NCBI RefSeq assembly: GCF_009389715.1
Contig: NC_052400.1
Location: 18,631,674-18,695,673, forward strand
DNA length: 64,000 bases
Direction: 5' to 3'
Source of the DNA: Phoenix dactylifera
Lineage: Eukaryota > Streptophyta > Magnoliopsida > Arecales > Arecaceae
The position numbers were made by a program, and so were the translations under genes. The notes under the pieces are model-generated. The model was not told the DNA's origin. It saw only the letters and a list, made by a program, of their open reading frames with translations, and ran no database searches. Shown here piece by piece: positions 1-10,886 of this stretch; position 1 is the stretch's first letter; each line of letters opens with the position of its first letter.

Positions 1-844
1 GACTTTTATTCTTTTGTCTATGTTTTATCATCCTCCACTCTGTTTACTCCCCTGCAACAACATACGGTTTTTTATTTGATTTGCTATCTTCTCCTCCTGG
101 CAGCAAATTATACTTCTAATTTTTGGCTCTAATCAAGGAAAGATAGGTGGTTTTAACCTCTTTTTCAATCAAAAAAGGAAACATGACAGGAAAAATAAAC
201 CATAATCAAATGGGTAAAGCAAAACAAGTGAAAAGCCTGTCGAATTTACAAGTACGAGCCATTTAACTGGTTCCGTCTATAGGGAGTCAACTTGCTCCTC
301 CCGGAGAGAGACAGCTTCCAAATTTAAAATTTTTGGCCAATGGATCTGCTGCGAGAAATGGAAATCAAATAAGGCATCTGCAAGAAGATTATGAATTACT
401 CCTGGTGGTTCGGTTTGATGGGAAAGAAAGAAGGATTAATTGGTAACCTAATTGGTATTTTAAGAATGAAAAGTTAAATAGGTTGAAAAGCAGTGCTTTA
501 ACAAACTATATACCCCTCTGTTTACAACCAACCTTTTAACCTTTACTTCCTTTACTTCTATTTATAACCTTTATAAATTTAATAGTCCAGAGGATTACTG
601 GACTCAATTTTGACTGCTCTGGTGGTTGCAGGAAAGATCGAAAAGTGTCTAGAAGTGAGATTTGCCTTATCTAAAAATCAAATTATTTGTCAAACATGTA
701 GAAATCCTGACTTCCTTATGCAATGTCTAATTAAGTTATTTTAAATAAAATATTTTTTTTAGATAATACGGAAAGATTATACATATCTAGCATGAATATA
801 TTATATAAAATCATAAAACAAAAAAGAGATTTAAAAAAGAAGGT
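1..844. other. AT-rich intergenic DNA, no gene seen
   Basis: No open reading frame with recognisable content on either strand. The sequence is AT-rich with short A and T runs and no clear terminal repeats. Its right edge abuts a LINE fragment, so it may be old transposon debris. Confidence 0.4.
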
Positions 845-920
845 GTGGTTTCGTGGCTGTGCCAAAGAGCACCACCAAAATGTTGAGCAACCCAATTTGC
901 CGCTTTGTTTGGATTAATTT
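845..920 (-). mobile_element. LINE RNase H-domain scrap
   Basis: The minus strand reads PNKAANWVAQHFGGALWH. This resembles the C-terminal part of the RNase H domain of plant non-LTR retrotransposons, where a motif of the type REAN-x-x-AD-W-x-A precedes the end of the ORF. Only about 20 codons are recognisable and there is no reverse transcriptase nearby, so this is a short dead remnant. The family assignment rests on motif recognition only. Confidence 0.4.
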
Positions 921-1584
921 TTTGAGCTCTACGATATGATAGTAATCTCTAAAAGGCTCCGCAGACTTAGTAATCAGAATAAAATTTTATTATTTGAATT
1001 TTGAAATGGACTAGTTAAAACAAAAAAAAAAAAGTGAAACTCTTTGATAAAGCAAATTTCTTAGTCTACAAAGAGTTAGATAAAGCGGCAGAAGACAAAA
1101 TTAATATATTGGCCGACATCTAGTTCATAGAATTGTTACTTTTTTGCATTCATTTCTACTGAATATATTTATTTTGGAAATACCATAGTCTCTTTTAACT
1201 AAAAGAGGATCAACTAACAAAGTCCAACTTCATCTCCAAGCTTGCATCCCGCTATCTCTCACTCACACAGAGTGCCTGAGGAATAGTTGACGGGAGGACA
1301 TGGCATTAGGGGTCCGGACCTCCTGGTACTTCTCTCGCACCATCATCATGGTACTTCTCCGCCATCAGTATTCCAAAGACCATAGGTATGTCATCCGGAT
1401 CTTATCCATCCTATGCTATGGGAATAGAAAAACTTATGAGTCATCGAGTTGACGTCTATGTACAAACAAACGTCCTTATTAAACTAAAAATTTAAATTAA
1501 TTCAAATATAATCACAAATATCATGATCGGCTCGTGATCAGCCTCCATAGATCCGTACTGCAGTGTCTCCTAATCTACATAGAT

Positions 1585-1765
1585 TATGGACTGGGCCCAC
1601 TCTGATACTATTTATAACAATCAAGGACCTTATCCAAAATAGTTAGCCGAAAGGTATAATTTGGATTTCTTGATACTGTATAAATGCCTAAGATCTATCC
1701 AGCAAATAACTGATATGAGACTAAATATATGTTTACATGAGTCCATACAGTATTTATCATCTCGG
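1585..1765 (-). repeat. LTR-like repeat, copy 1, with primer-binding-site-like motif
   Basis: Read on the minus strand, 1610 to 1591 gives TAGTATCAGAGTGGGCCCAG, close to the TGGTATCAGAGC primer-binding site (complementary to initiator tRNA-Met) that follows the 5' LTR of many plant retrotransposons. The flanking 150 bp (AGCCGAAAGGTATAATTTGG, then GATATGAGACTAAATATATG) recurs at 2503-2600, at 6490-6665 in opposite orientation, and at the right edge of the window. No coding domains are attached, so this is a degenerate or solo LTR remnant. Confidence 0.45.
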
Positions 1766-2035
1766 AAATGCAGGTCTTTTGGGCGATGCTTCCTTTGTTA
1801 CCAACGGTCCGCGCTTGCTGGACAAAATCCAGCGTAGCAGGCAGTCACTGTGACTTCCTCCACTGGTTTCTTTGCGTGACGCCTATGGGCTTTCTCAATC
1901 CAAAGCTACCCTGGGCCTTGGATTCTGGGACTAAGTGGGCCTCGATCATTGCATTTCAAGCCTTGCAATCGAGCGCCAGTTTTGTAGGTCTGGCCTTATG
2001 ACTTATTGAACCTCACCGTGCGGTAAGAATTAGGG

Positions 2036-2401
2036 ATGCAAATGGGCCAACATGCCAAATTACATAAAAATTGGCCCACAGGCCGTCCTATTTGCAGCCA
2101 TGGCTGGATGGGGAAGACCCTTTTCAACGGGACGATCAAAATAAAAATTTTGATGGATCTGCGCGACCCAACTCAGCCGGTGCTGGAATTGTTATTAGAA
2201 ACCATTATGGGCAGGTTTTATGTGCAGCATCCGTTCCATTATGACCTTCAACTAGCAGTGGACAGATTTCATACGGACAAAATTCTGTTAGAAGAGAATT
2301 CGAAAACTGTGGGTACTTGGATGAACATTCCTATGGAGGCAAATCAGGTTGCTGATCATTTGGCGAATATGGCAAGTACCAATTGGATCGAAGCTTTCTA
2401 G
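2036..2401 (+). mobile_element. Degenerate LINE-type RNase H domain ORF (121 aa)
   Basis: This open frame carries, near its C-terminus, MEANQVADHLANMAST, which matches the REAN-x-VAD-x-LA signature ending the RNase H domain of plant LINE polyproteins. Upstream, the DLQLAVDRFHTDK segment is consistent with the helix carrying the Asp of that domain. Catalytic completeness cannot be shown, and no reverse transcriptase or endonuclease is attached. It sits between two copies of an LTR-like repeat, suggesting nested insertions. The first codons are probably not a true start. Confidence 0.5.
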
Positions 2402-2502
2402 ACCGAAGAATATCCATCATCGCTGGTTGACCTAATGGGGGTATATGCTTGTGGTATTTTCTTCATTCGTGATAGTGCTTAGTCCATACTAGGTTCATCT
2501 GT

Positions 2503-2600
2503 TTTATATAAGTACCCAAGATCTACTCACTGCATAGCTGATATGAGACTAAATATATGCCTGCATAGATTCTTACATAGTCATTCTCCGTTATCAATAA
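2503..2600 (-). repeat. LTR-like repeat, copy 2
   Basis: The segment TATATAAGTACCCAAGATCT and then GATATGAGACTAAATATATG (about 2541-2560) repeats the core of copy 1 at 1680-1745 with minor differences, in the same orientation. The motif after TATATAAG could be the promoter part of an LTR. Only about 100 bp is recognisable. Confidence 0.4.
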
Positions 2601-5600
2601 AAAATTAGAAAAAAAAGGATGATAAAGACAAAGTAGTCCCCAAAAAGATAATTCATGCCATGAATTTTAACATGAAGGCTTAGGCCCCAATAGTCTTAAA
2701 AATAACAATTTTCTCTGCGTTTCTAGGTGTTTGACATTGATGGCCACCATACACTGATATCTTCAGTAGGACATACAACTTTTAGATTTTGATCAATGTG
2801 TCCCACATGCTTTAGAAAGAAATATCACTAAATCCAGGGTGTAGTTAATCCTACGAAGAAAGAGCTCTCCCTTCCCATTGCGATAAATGCCTTTTACGAG
2901 AAGAAAACATTTTATAGTTGACCATCTAGTCATTAATCACTAGCTTGTTTGGACGTTAAGAGACCCCAAAGAGCATCTAAAGAGCCACAAGTTTTGTGCA
3001 TGGTTGAACCGGGTCGCCACGCCCATTTGACGATATCCCCTATCCATCCCTTTTGAGCTCACCGTATTTTGCAAAGCCAAATGAGACTTTGGATGATCCG
3101 AAGTATCATCACTAGATTTCATGTGAATGGTGGCCCTAACCTTTCATTAGCTCCAAAAGAGCCGTGGACCACGACATGTTTTTCCCTCTTGTAATAGAGT
3201 GCCTTTTTTAATGTAATAGGATGATCAAAAGGACTTGGATCAATGTACCAAGCAACCATAAAGGAATTCCAAGCCAAATTAAATAAAAAGGGATTATATC
3301 TCAACAAACTGATTCATCAAGTTTGGCATTCGAAATGTGCCTACTTAGTATAAAGTCTCTTTACGGTTGTACCTATCTTGGAGTTCAGCTCGTTCTAGAG
3401 ATACAAGTTTGAGCATTAATTTATGGTTCATTATGGATTAAGTGATGCTGAAGTTTATGTGGGGTTGCTTATTTCATTTTCTCCACAAGGGTCAGGACTT
3501 AGGCCTAATGCTTTTGGGAGCACATCCAGTGGGAAAGAGTGCCTTTTTAGCCTATGTGAACAGTCATGGGCATGGCATGGCCTACTGTGATGGGTTAGGC
3601 CTGCTCCTAGTAATTTTATAAGTCGCATAGAACATCTCCCGTCCCAAGAAATTAAAAAAAAACAAAAGAAACGAAGCTCCTAATAGTCATGCGAGAACCC
3701 TGTTGATAACAAATAAAATGAGTCGATGCTGTGGATTTGGATTGGACAAACTTATTTCTTTTCATGTGTGATAGAAAGTAGAGGGCAATTGAGTGGGGGG
3801 AGTAGTGGCTTAATGGGAGAGAACGGCAGTTGGTGGAACTCGTGGAAGATATACTAATGCCTATGGATAAGAGCATGGATAGAGGGTAGAGATGCATATG
3901 AGTCTTAATGGCTTATGTTCAACTAAATGATTTATTGAACCTTACCTGAGCCAACACCAAGGCTGGCGGATTACGCCACTGTATAGAATACATGTCCCTA
4001 TATTGATCACTCAAACCTGGTCTGATGCAACGTGGAGTCACAATGCGGGGCTTGTTACAGTGTCTTGAATTCCAATACAAAGTATCGCCTTTTAACATGA
4101 TAAAAAAGCTTCATTGACTTCAAACCAGATTATACAAATCCTCTCCCCACTTTTTCTATCTCTAATGATTATAATCTTGTTGACGGCAGTTATTAATTCA
4201 GTCGGTTGACATCTCTCCCTAGAGGACTTGTCCTTCGAAGAGATTCATGGTTCAAATTCTAGGTATTGCTTAGAAAAATGACTATGATTGAGTTATATTG
4301 ATGGACCTTTTGCCTCCTTTGTGAGAATAAGCAATGATGCCAACGAGCTTACAACATTGATCCATAGAGCATGCAATAAACTATGTCAGCATGGAAGGTG
4401 GATCATCTGCAGCCTTCCAGAATGAATCAATTAATTTTGGTTTGGCCATCAAAAGAAAGGTTTATTGGACAAACTCAACATGCGCATATCTAGAACTGGA
4501 TTGAGTTTGAAAGTAGATGATCTATAGGCTGATTGGAGGTCGGAAGCCAAAAGAGACTACTCTATGTTAATCCTTTGGGTGCACCCTTGCATTAAAGAAC
4601 ATTTTAGTGCTTGTGACCATGGAGGCACCAGGATGCATGCTCCTACCCTTCGAAAGGGTGGCCCTTGGCGGCAGGAAGGACCTGACCAGAACTACTAAAC
4701 AATCCCCTCCAAAAGGTGGCCCTTGGTTGCTTGGATGTATCATGGTCTTTAAACCACTTCCAAAGTACGACCCTCCCATGCCACTACTAGTGCAATGCTT
4801 GAGTATGTTGCATTATCTCAGCAGTCACGCTCTATGAAGTTCTAGATTCGAGTCTAGGATGATATATTACTTAAATCAAGAAAAAAAATATATATTTAAC
4901 AGTATTTTTTGTTTTTTTAAATAAAAAATAAAGATTTTTTTACTTTCAATATTTTTAAAAATAAAAAACTTATATTTTTATTATTACAACCGATAATGCC
5001 GTCTCTACAACATCATCTTTACAATTGTTGTCATGGTGATTATATATACCACCATTATCGCTACACCCACACTACCATAGCTATCATCAATCCTGCCTCT
5101 CTATCACATCGTTAGTACTGTTGCTGATCCCATTATCTCCGTGGTATCGCTGCTACCATCATTATTGTCTTTGCTGCATTTACTATTTTTCCTCCTCCCA
5201 TCCTTTCTAATCTCCGCCATCAATATTGCCATCGCCTTCGTTGCCTTCATCATCGCTGCGATCGCCGTTGCTATATCTATATTTTTAAATTAACGGATTA
5301 AAGTGAATAAATTTATATTTTTAAAATTATTAAAATAATAAAATTTTTATTTTTCTAATTCTAAAAATATAAAAAATAAAAATGAGGTCAAACGCTTACG
5401 GCCTGTCTCTATTATCATTTCCCTAGTAGGAATTCAGTCCTTGATTTCTCGAACCGTACGGGATTGGCCTTCCATGAGTCTAGTAAGTGCCACTTTTTGC
5501 TGACAGACGAAACTTGGAATTAAGTGGCCTCGACTTTGTATAGAAATCATCAAGCAATCACGGCTCTGATGTGGGAATTTAAGTAGTTGTCCTTTGCCGC

Positions 5601-6489
5601 AGTATCGGCACTAAACTCGAGTGAGATTAGTGAACACACGAAATAAAGTAGATCCGCATGAGTACTGATATGAATCACCAGTACAAAGTTCGTCACCAAT
5701 ACGTGACAGGTCACCTCAAGGCCTAAGTTTTACCAATTGCATCCACCGAACTTGGGTACCAAATTTTTGGTTCGGTCACCTAAATCTAGTGGATCCTCAC
5801 TGCAGCCACCACATTCTCCAGTATAGGACTTTATATAATTTCCATCAGAACCAAGACCTCTTCAGTAATCTCAAATCCTTGCCATAGTGATAGTAACAAT
5901 AAGTAAAGTCACGAATGCAGGTCTGCAAACTGAGAAATATGTAAGTTGATGTCTAATGGCGTGAGAAAATTATATGTGGAAAATTTGTTGAAAAAAGGAG
6001 CTTGATGAAAAAAAAATATATGATCTCCTTTGGGTTAGGACTCCACTTCCAAGAACTCCACTATTGAGAGATATTTAACGGATCTATCCAGTATCCTCTT
6101 ATGCAAATCTCCCCCCTCTCCCCTTCAATATGTGTAACGCCAAGCAACTAGTTTCTATCTATGAGTTCTCATTTTGCTCCATGCAGATCGACCACCGTTA
6201 GAGCTTCTCATGCATGATGAACGCATCATTCAAAGACCATCTCCACTTCACATTTGCTATTTTTCAGTTATAAATATGATCAAGCCAGCGCTGTTTTAAG
6301 AAAACACCCAGTTGGTCCACCATTGGGAGCTTACGCCGTCGATCAAAATAGCACACGCTTTTCAAAAGTATGCAACACAAGCATGCAATTGGAGCTGTAA
6401 TTATCTTAATGGTTAGGGAGTTAATAAGTTAGCAGAGACTGTGAGGCTTTGCATGGTTTGAATTTGGTTGTAAAAGAAAAGTTTGGTTG
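2601..6489. other. Gene-poor stretch, unresolved repeat debris
   Basis: Nothing with recognisable domains is seen on either strand. ORFs up to about 80 codons occur (for example 3119-3307 and 3652-3897 on minus, 4607-4837 on plus) but lack motifs and show no splice context. Around 4890-5380 the DNA becomes very AT-rich with a CAT/ATC-rich low-complexity core at about 5030-5280. Several short segments resemble tRNA-type B boxes but without a partner A box. Confidence 0.35.
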
Positions 6490-6665
6490 GACAAGCATAG
6501 CTTGCGGACGATACTTCTGAGGACTCGTGCGGACGTGTGTTTAGTTCTATATTGGTTATTCGCTGTGTAGATCTTGAGTACTTATATATGATCAAGAAAT
6601 ATAAATAATACCTTTCGGCTAATCATTTTAAAATAGTATCAGAGTGGATCCACTCCATAACTTAT
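6490..6665 (+). repeat. LTR-like repeat, copy 3 (opposite orientation)
   Basis: The plus strand reads ATACCTTTCGGCTAATCATT followed by AATAGTATCAGAGTGG, the reverse orientation of copy 1. The repeat contains the same TATA-like segment (ACTTATATATGATC in this orientation) and ends in a TATCAGAGTGG primer-binding-site-like motif. It is therefore an inverted, diverged member of the same family, with no internal coding domain on the downstream side. Confidence 0.45.
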
Positions 6666-8732
6666 GTGGATTAGAAAATACTATATGAATTGCTTTAAGG
6701 CGATCACGCAAAGGTCGAATTTCACTAAGGTTCATAACAGTTAGTAGTTGCTCACTCAATTAGCTGGAGGTTGAAAGCCACTGGGCTTCAACCATGAGTG
6801 TAAGTGGAGCCCTATAATTTAGCAACGAACCATTTGGGTGGTGAGTCCATTATAGCTGACTCCAGCATAGGTTGAAACTATACGTATCATTGGTAAAGGA
6901 TCCCTTTGAAACTGTGAGGTTGGGCACCATGGAGAACTCAAGTTTAGATCTTCTTCGAGAGGATGTTCTTCCCACTGCAATTACTGAGATATATAAAGTG
7001 ATCAAGTTCCATGGCATAGTATGGTCAATGATCAAGAATATTAAGCTCCAATTCAGCAGCATAAAGTCGAGGATCACAACTTGACGGCAAGAAAAATGGC
7101 GCAAGTAAAATTGAACTCATCGAGATGGCGTGGGAAAAGTTGGAGCATGAATCTCTTTTGGTTTATGGTGACAGGTCCAGGGCCAGCTTTTGGAGCTGCT
7201 TCTGAGCAAGCAAAGACTATCTTCTTCTTTCTTTCCTCAATCCCCCCTTCTTAACGAACCACCATGGAAGCCCCACCAACTAGTGTTACTTGGGTTGATA
7301 AATTCGGAAACATCTCCCAATCAAGGATCAAGCCAAGAACCCCCAAGGAAAATTTCCATTTTACACAGAACTTAAACAATTTGGATGCTAAAGAAGTGAG
7401 AGAAAGGAATGCGGAATGGCTTTTTTGGGCAAAAGGAATCAAGAATAGTTCAAGATGTTGAGTATCAAATGATGCTTTCTCATCTCACTGATGTAATCTG
7501 AGCGGGTTTTCTCCGTTTTGCTCAAAAAAGTTCTCAGCTGAACCTAGCAAACGCATAGGTAGGATTGCCTTTCCAAGCTTTTTTAATATTTAAATAGATC
7601 CAACAAAAGTGAAGTAGCAACTCTGAAAGAACTTGCTTGAATCGACAACTCAGCCACTGACATGATAAACCATCCATAGGCTGCTAAATTATGCTGAAAA
7701 GTGACAGAGCAAATACTTTCTCGAAAGAAAAGTTCTTTCAAAAAAGTTGATTTGGTCTTACGCATGAGGGACTGAGATGTGTAAACTCTTCAGTAGAAGG
7801 TAGAGATTGTTTCTGTTATTTTGCAATGGAGTCCTCATCGGGTGGCCTGATATAACTAAAACCATGAAAGGAAACTTATACCATGACATGTGCCCTTCGC
7901 ATGCGTTTCACCTGTATGTCAAATTATGTACTGTATTTCAATGTTTGCATGCTCATGCTACTTTGCTATTTTTTACACACACAATTAAAAAAAGAGAAGT
8001 CTCTTATACTTTTTTTTTCGATTAAATCCATTCCAAAGGGGATGAAGGTTTGGCGCTGACTCCTACGCGTTCATTGGTAGAGTGCATGTACGACCAGCGA
8101 AGAGAACATCATCTTCTGAATCAAGCGAACGATGCATGGGAATTTGGATATATTCTTGCATGCATTAATGTGAGCTTACATCACCGTTCGAGAGCATTGC
8201 ATACGAGCCTCCTACGTTTTCTACAACGATGAACTTCCTGTGGAACCTGAAGGTATAGAAAAGCTCTCGTCTTCCCATAAACAACAACAAGACTTCAAAC
8301 CCCTATCATAAAAAAAAAACAAGCATATAGAATATATGCATACTCTAAACTTGGAAAAATCTATTCTGGTAGCTAGGTACGGAATCCGATATCCAAACCT
8401 GGGTGGTCGTAACTAACTATAATATTCTCAAAAATTTAGAAGCACCAAGTACTCAAACTTTTTTGCATCAAGTGATTCCCCTCTTATGGATATATAAAGA
8501 GGGATGCGAAGGATTCAATAAAAATGGATCCTTTACAACGTTATTACCCAACTGTTGACGCACCAACACTGTTAACAAGAGTGCAAACACTGGCCTTAAA
8601 CTCAAATAAGGCAAGTGAACACGCAAGACAACATAGCAACACAAAACAAAAGAGAACACACACATGGGTACAAACAGAGACTCGAGTACTAGCTAGGTTT
8701 TCTTCAGTAGTAGTAATTTTCACCGAGACGAT
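6666..8732. other. No supported gene
   Basis: Short overlapping ORFs on both strands (6850-7104 minus, 6872-7084 plus, 7264-7461 plus) have no recognisable domain. The 7264-7461 frame begins MEAPPTSVTWVDKFGNISQ and might be a gag-like scrap, but that is a guess. The stretch 8240-8730 is the 3' side of the CLE gene that reads toward it. Confidence 0.3.
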
Positions 8733-8984
8733 TTAAGTGGGATACATGAAGTGGTGCTGAGGGTTCGGTCCCCCAGGGCTCACCCTCTTGGATTCATTGT
8801 ATGCAGTATCAGACGTCTCCTCTTGTCCGGTGCTTGCCATGAACGAAGCTGTCATGTTCGCCGTGGGGCCTCCGGCAGTGTTTCCCGACGCTTCCTGATA
8901 CACCAAACGAGACTCTACGTCCCGAGTAGAGGAGGACAAGATCAGGATGATGCATAACCAAAAGCTTGGTCTCGTAGTCCCCAT
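8733..8984 (-). CDS. CLE: CLAVATA3/ESR-related (CLE) peptide precursor, CLE1-7 class
   Basis: This is an 83-residue intronless precursor of a secreted signalling dodecapeptide. Seen: an N-terminal hydrophobic segment (residues about 8-17, WLCIILILSS context) fitting a signal peptide; a low-complexity variable region (26-66); and the CLE motif RVSPGGPNPQHH at residues 67-78, followed by a short tail FMYPT. Known: in this family the 12-mer is cut out, often hydroxylated on the prolines at motif positions 4 and 7, and perceived by LRR receptor kinases at the cell surface. The RVSPGG-type core matches the CLE5/CLE6 subgroup, which usually has Asp rather than Asn at motif position 8. The start at 8984 is the first ATG downstream of a TATA box; an upstream in-frame GTG would not initiate. 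Neighbours are repeats only. The pattern of signal peptide plus exact C-terminal motif makes the call strong; receptor and role are unknown. Confidence 0.88.
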   Translation of the reverse strand: MGTTRPSFWLCIILILSSSTRDVESRLVYQEASGNTAGGPTANMTASFMASTGQEETSDTAYNESKRVSPGGPNPQHHFMYPT

Positions 8985-9052
8985 TATTTCCTTCTGGTGC
9001 TTCCAACTTAGAGCTAGAGAGATCTGTGGCCTCTGGGCTCTAGTTTGCGGGC

Positions 9053-9060
9053 TATTTATA
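9053..9060 (-). promoter_or_regulatory. TATA box of the CLE gene
   Basis: On the minus strand the octamer TATAAATA lies about 70 bp upstream of the CLE start codon. With initiation roughly 30 bp downstream this leaves a 5' leader of about 40 nt, normal for a small plant gene. Confidence 0.6.
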
Positions 9061-10369
9061 GGCTGCTCCCTCACTATTCTATAGGCAAGAGGGAGATTAA
9101 TTAATGAGTAATAGTGGAAAACAATGTGCTTAATGATACATGGATAGGCTTGATCACTTAAGCCTTGCCTTTCTTTATATGCATTTCAAATGACATTGTC
9201 GACATTCTTTTTTTTATTCCTTAAGATTATCCACATTTTATTTAACATTTTGTTACTTTTGCATACTCTCGATCTTGATACACCTTGGTTTTCTCATGCA
9301 TGATTATTTTCAGAGGGAAGTGTTTGGTGGAGATGTATGCAGGACTGAAGTTATGGGAAAACTTATAAGATGGTATTTGTCCCACTTTTTGTACTTACAA
9401 GTGTTATTATTTTGTTGAACTGGTAGAGCTATGCTAAAGGAACAGTTGATGCCGCATTAATTACAGTTTTGCTCAAGAAAATCATGAGCCAGTCCCATTT
9501 TTTAGTCCAATAAGCAGTATTCGTATATGAAGTTTTATTTTCGATTTGTAATTTTGCAAACTAATTCACTCGTAAATTAACTTCATGCAAATTAAATGTA
9601 CCAAATCTTGATGTCCGTACCACCATGACCAGTGTTTGTGCTTGTTTCTCAAATGAAATCCTGCCAATGGTTCCAATCAAATATCGGCAATATCCAGTTT
9701 AAAAGGGCAATTTTAGATGCAACCCATGGTCATATGCCAAGCCCTTAGGATTTTTTAAGAACCAGGATGGGAAGGAAACTCAGCCAAAAATTAGACTTGA
9801 AACTTGATACCAACTCTCAATGACTTTACTAGCTATACTAGTCGGCACACCTGCAACATTTTTTGGAATTAGATCGATCCATAGGTCACATATGTATGCC
9901 TTCAAAGATATTTGCTAGACAAAATCAGGCTAACATGTGAAAATCCATGGCTGGCATCTCAACTCTAATATTATTTAACAATATCCAAATTACCACATTG
10001 CAATAGGATAATGATGACAAACAAGGTTAAAATGCCCGGTATCCCTAAAGGTTCATCTGGTTCGGGTTTATCAGATTATGGGTAATTCCTAAAAATCTTC
10101 TATTTAGAAAAATGATTGTAGCAAAAAATAAATTTTGGCATGTGTGGTTGGTGAAAAAATTTCTTCAAAAAATAGCACTGACACGATTCATAAATTTAGT
10201 TGGAGCTAATTTTATTTGAGAATATTACCAAATTTTCAACATTACCCTTGAATAAACAATTTAAGTAATCACTTTTTTTTGTTCCATCCATTTATTGACC
10301 ATTCATGACCACTTACATGAAGACTATCAACATGGGCTATTTTGAATATTGAAATAGATTTACATGAGT
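9061..10369. other. CLE upstream region and intergenic DNA
   Basis: No ORF longer than 60 codons and no recognised element. The first several hundred bases are likely to contain the CLE promoter; no specific transcription-factor site is claimed. Confidence 0.35.
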
Positions 10370-10800
10370 TAATAAAATTTTTTTAAATTAATTATATATA
10401 TTAGAAAATATATTTGTTATTATACATAAATTTTAATGTATTTTTGGTATATTAATAAATCCATTACTTAAAAATTTTATAGATATATTTATTAATAATA
10501 AATATATTAAATATTAATAAATACCTTATTAGATTTATTAATTATATATTTATATTACTATTTATAAATAATACTATTGTTAATTTAATATATTAATTAT
10601 AATCAATCAATTTCTTATATTAATTATAATAAATAATTAATAAATACATTAACAATAATAAATACTTTGATTAATACATTAATTACTAATATATTTAATA
10701 TTATATTATAATTAGAATATTAATTATAATTAATAGAATCTATAAATATATATTAATATTTATTTAATAAATTAATATTATTAATGTAATATTAACTCCG
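10370..10800. repeat. Extremely AT-rich block (TTAAT/ATAAAT-rich)
   Basis: About 430 bp built almost entirely of A and T with recurring TTAATTATA, AATATTA and TAATAAATA words in both orientations, so it could form many hairpins. There is no coding potential. It could be a matrix-attachment-like tract or the core of an AT-rich miniature transposon. Confidence 0.5.
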
Positions 10801-10845
10801 CTTGATAATTTCAAACTACCTTCCTAATAGTATTTATTTTACTAT

Positions 10846-10886
10846 GGTAATCTAATATGAAATTTTTTTTCGCATATTAGATTACC
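10846..10886. repeat. Perfect 14-bp inverted repeat
   Basis: GGTAATCTAATATG at 10846-10859 is exactly mirrored by CATATTAGATTACC at 10873-10886 around a 13-nt T-rich loop. The arms lie immediately right of the AT-rich block. They may be the end of a foldback transposon or a snap-back hairpin. Confidence 0.7.

Noticed and set aside
4800-4860. TTCTAGATTCGAGTCTAGG, resembling a Pol III B box of a SINE
   Set aside because: No A box at the expected distance and no A-tail or target duplication.
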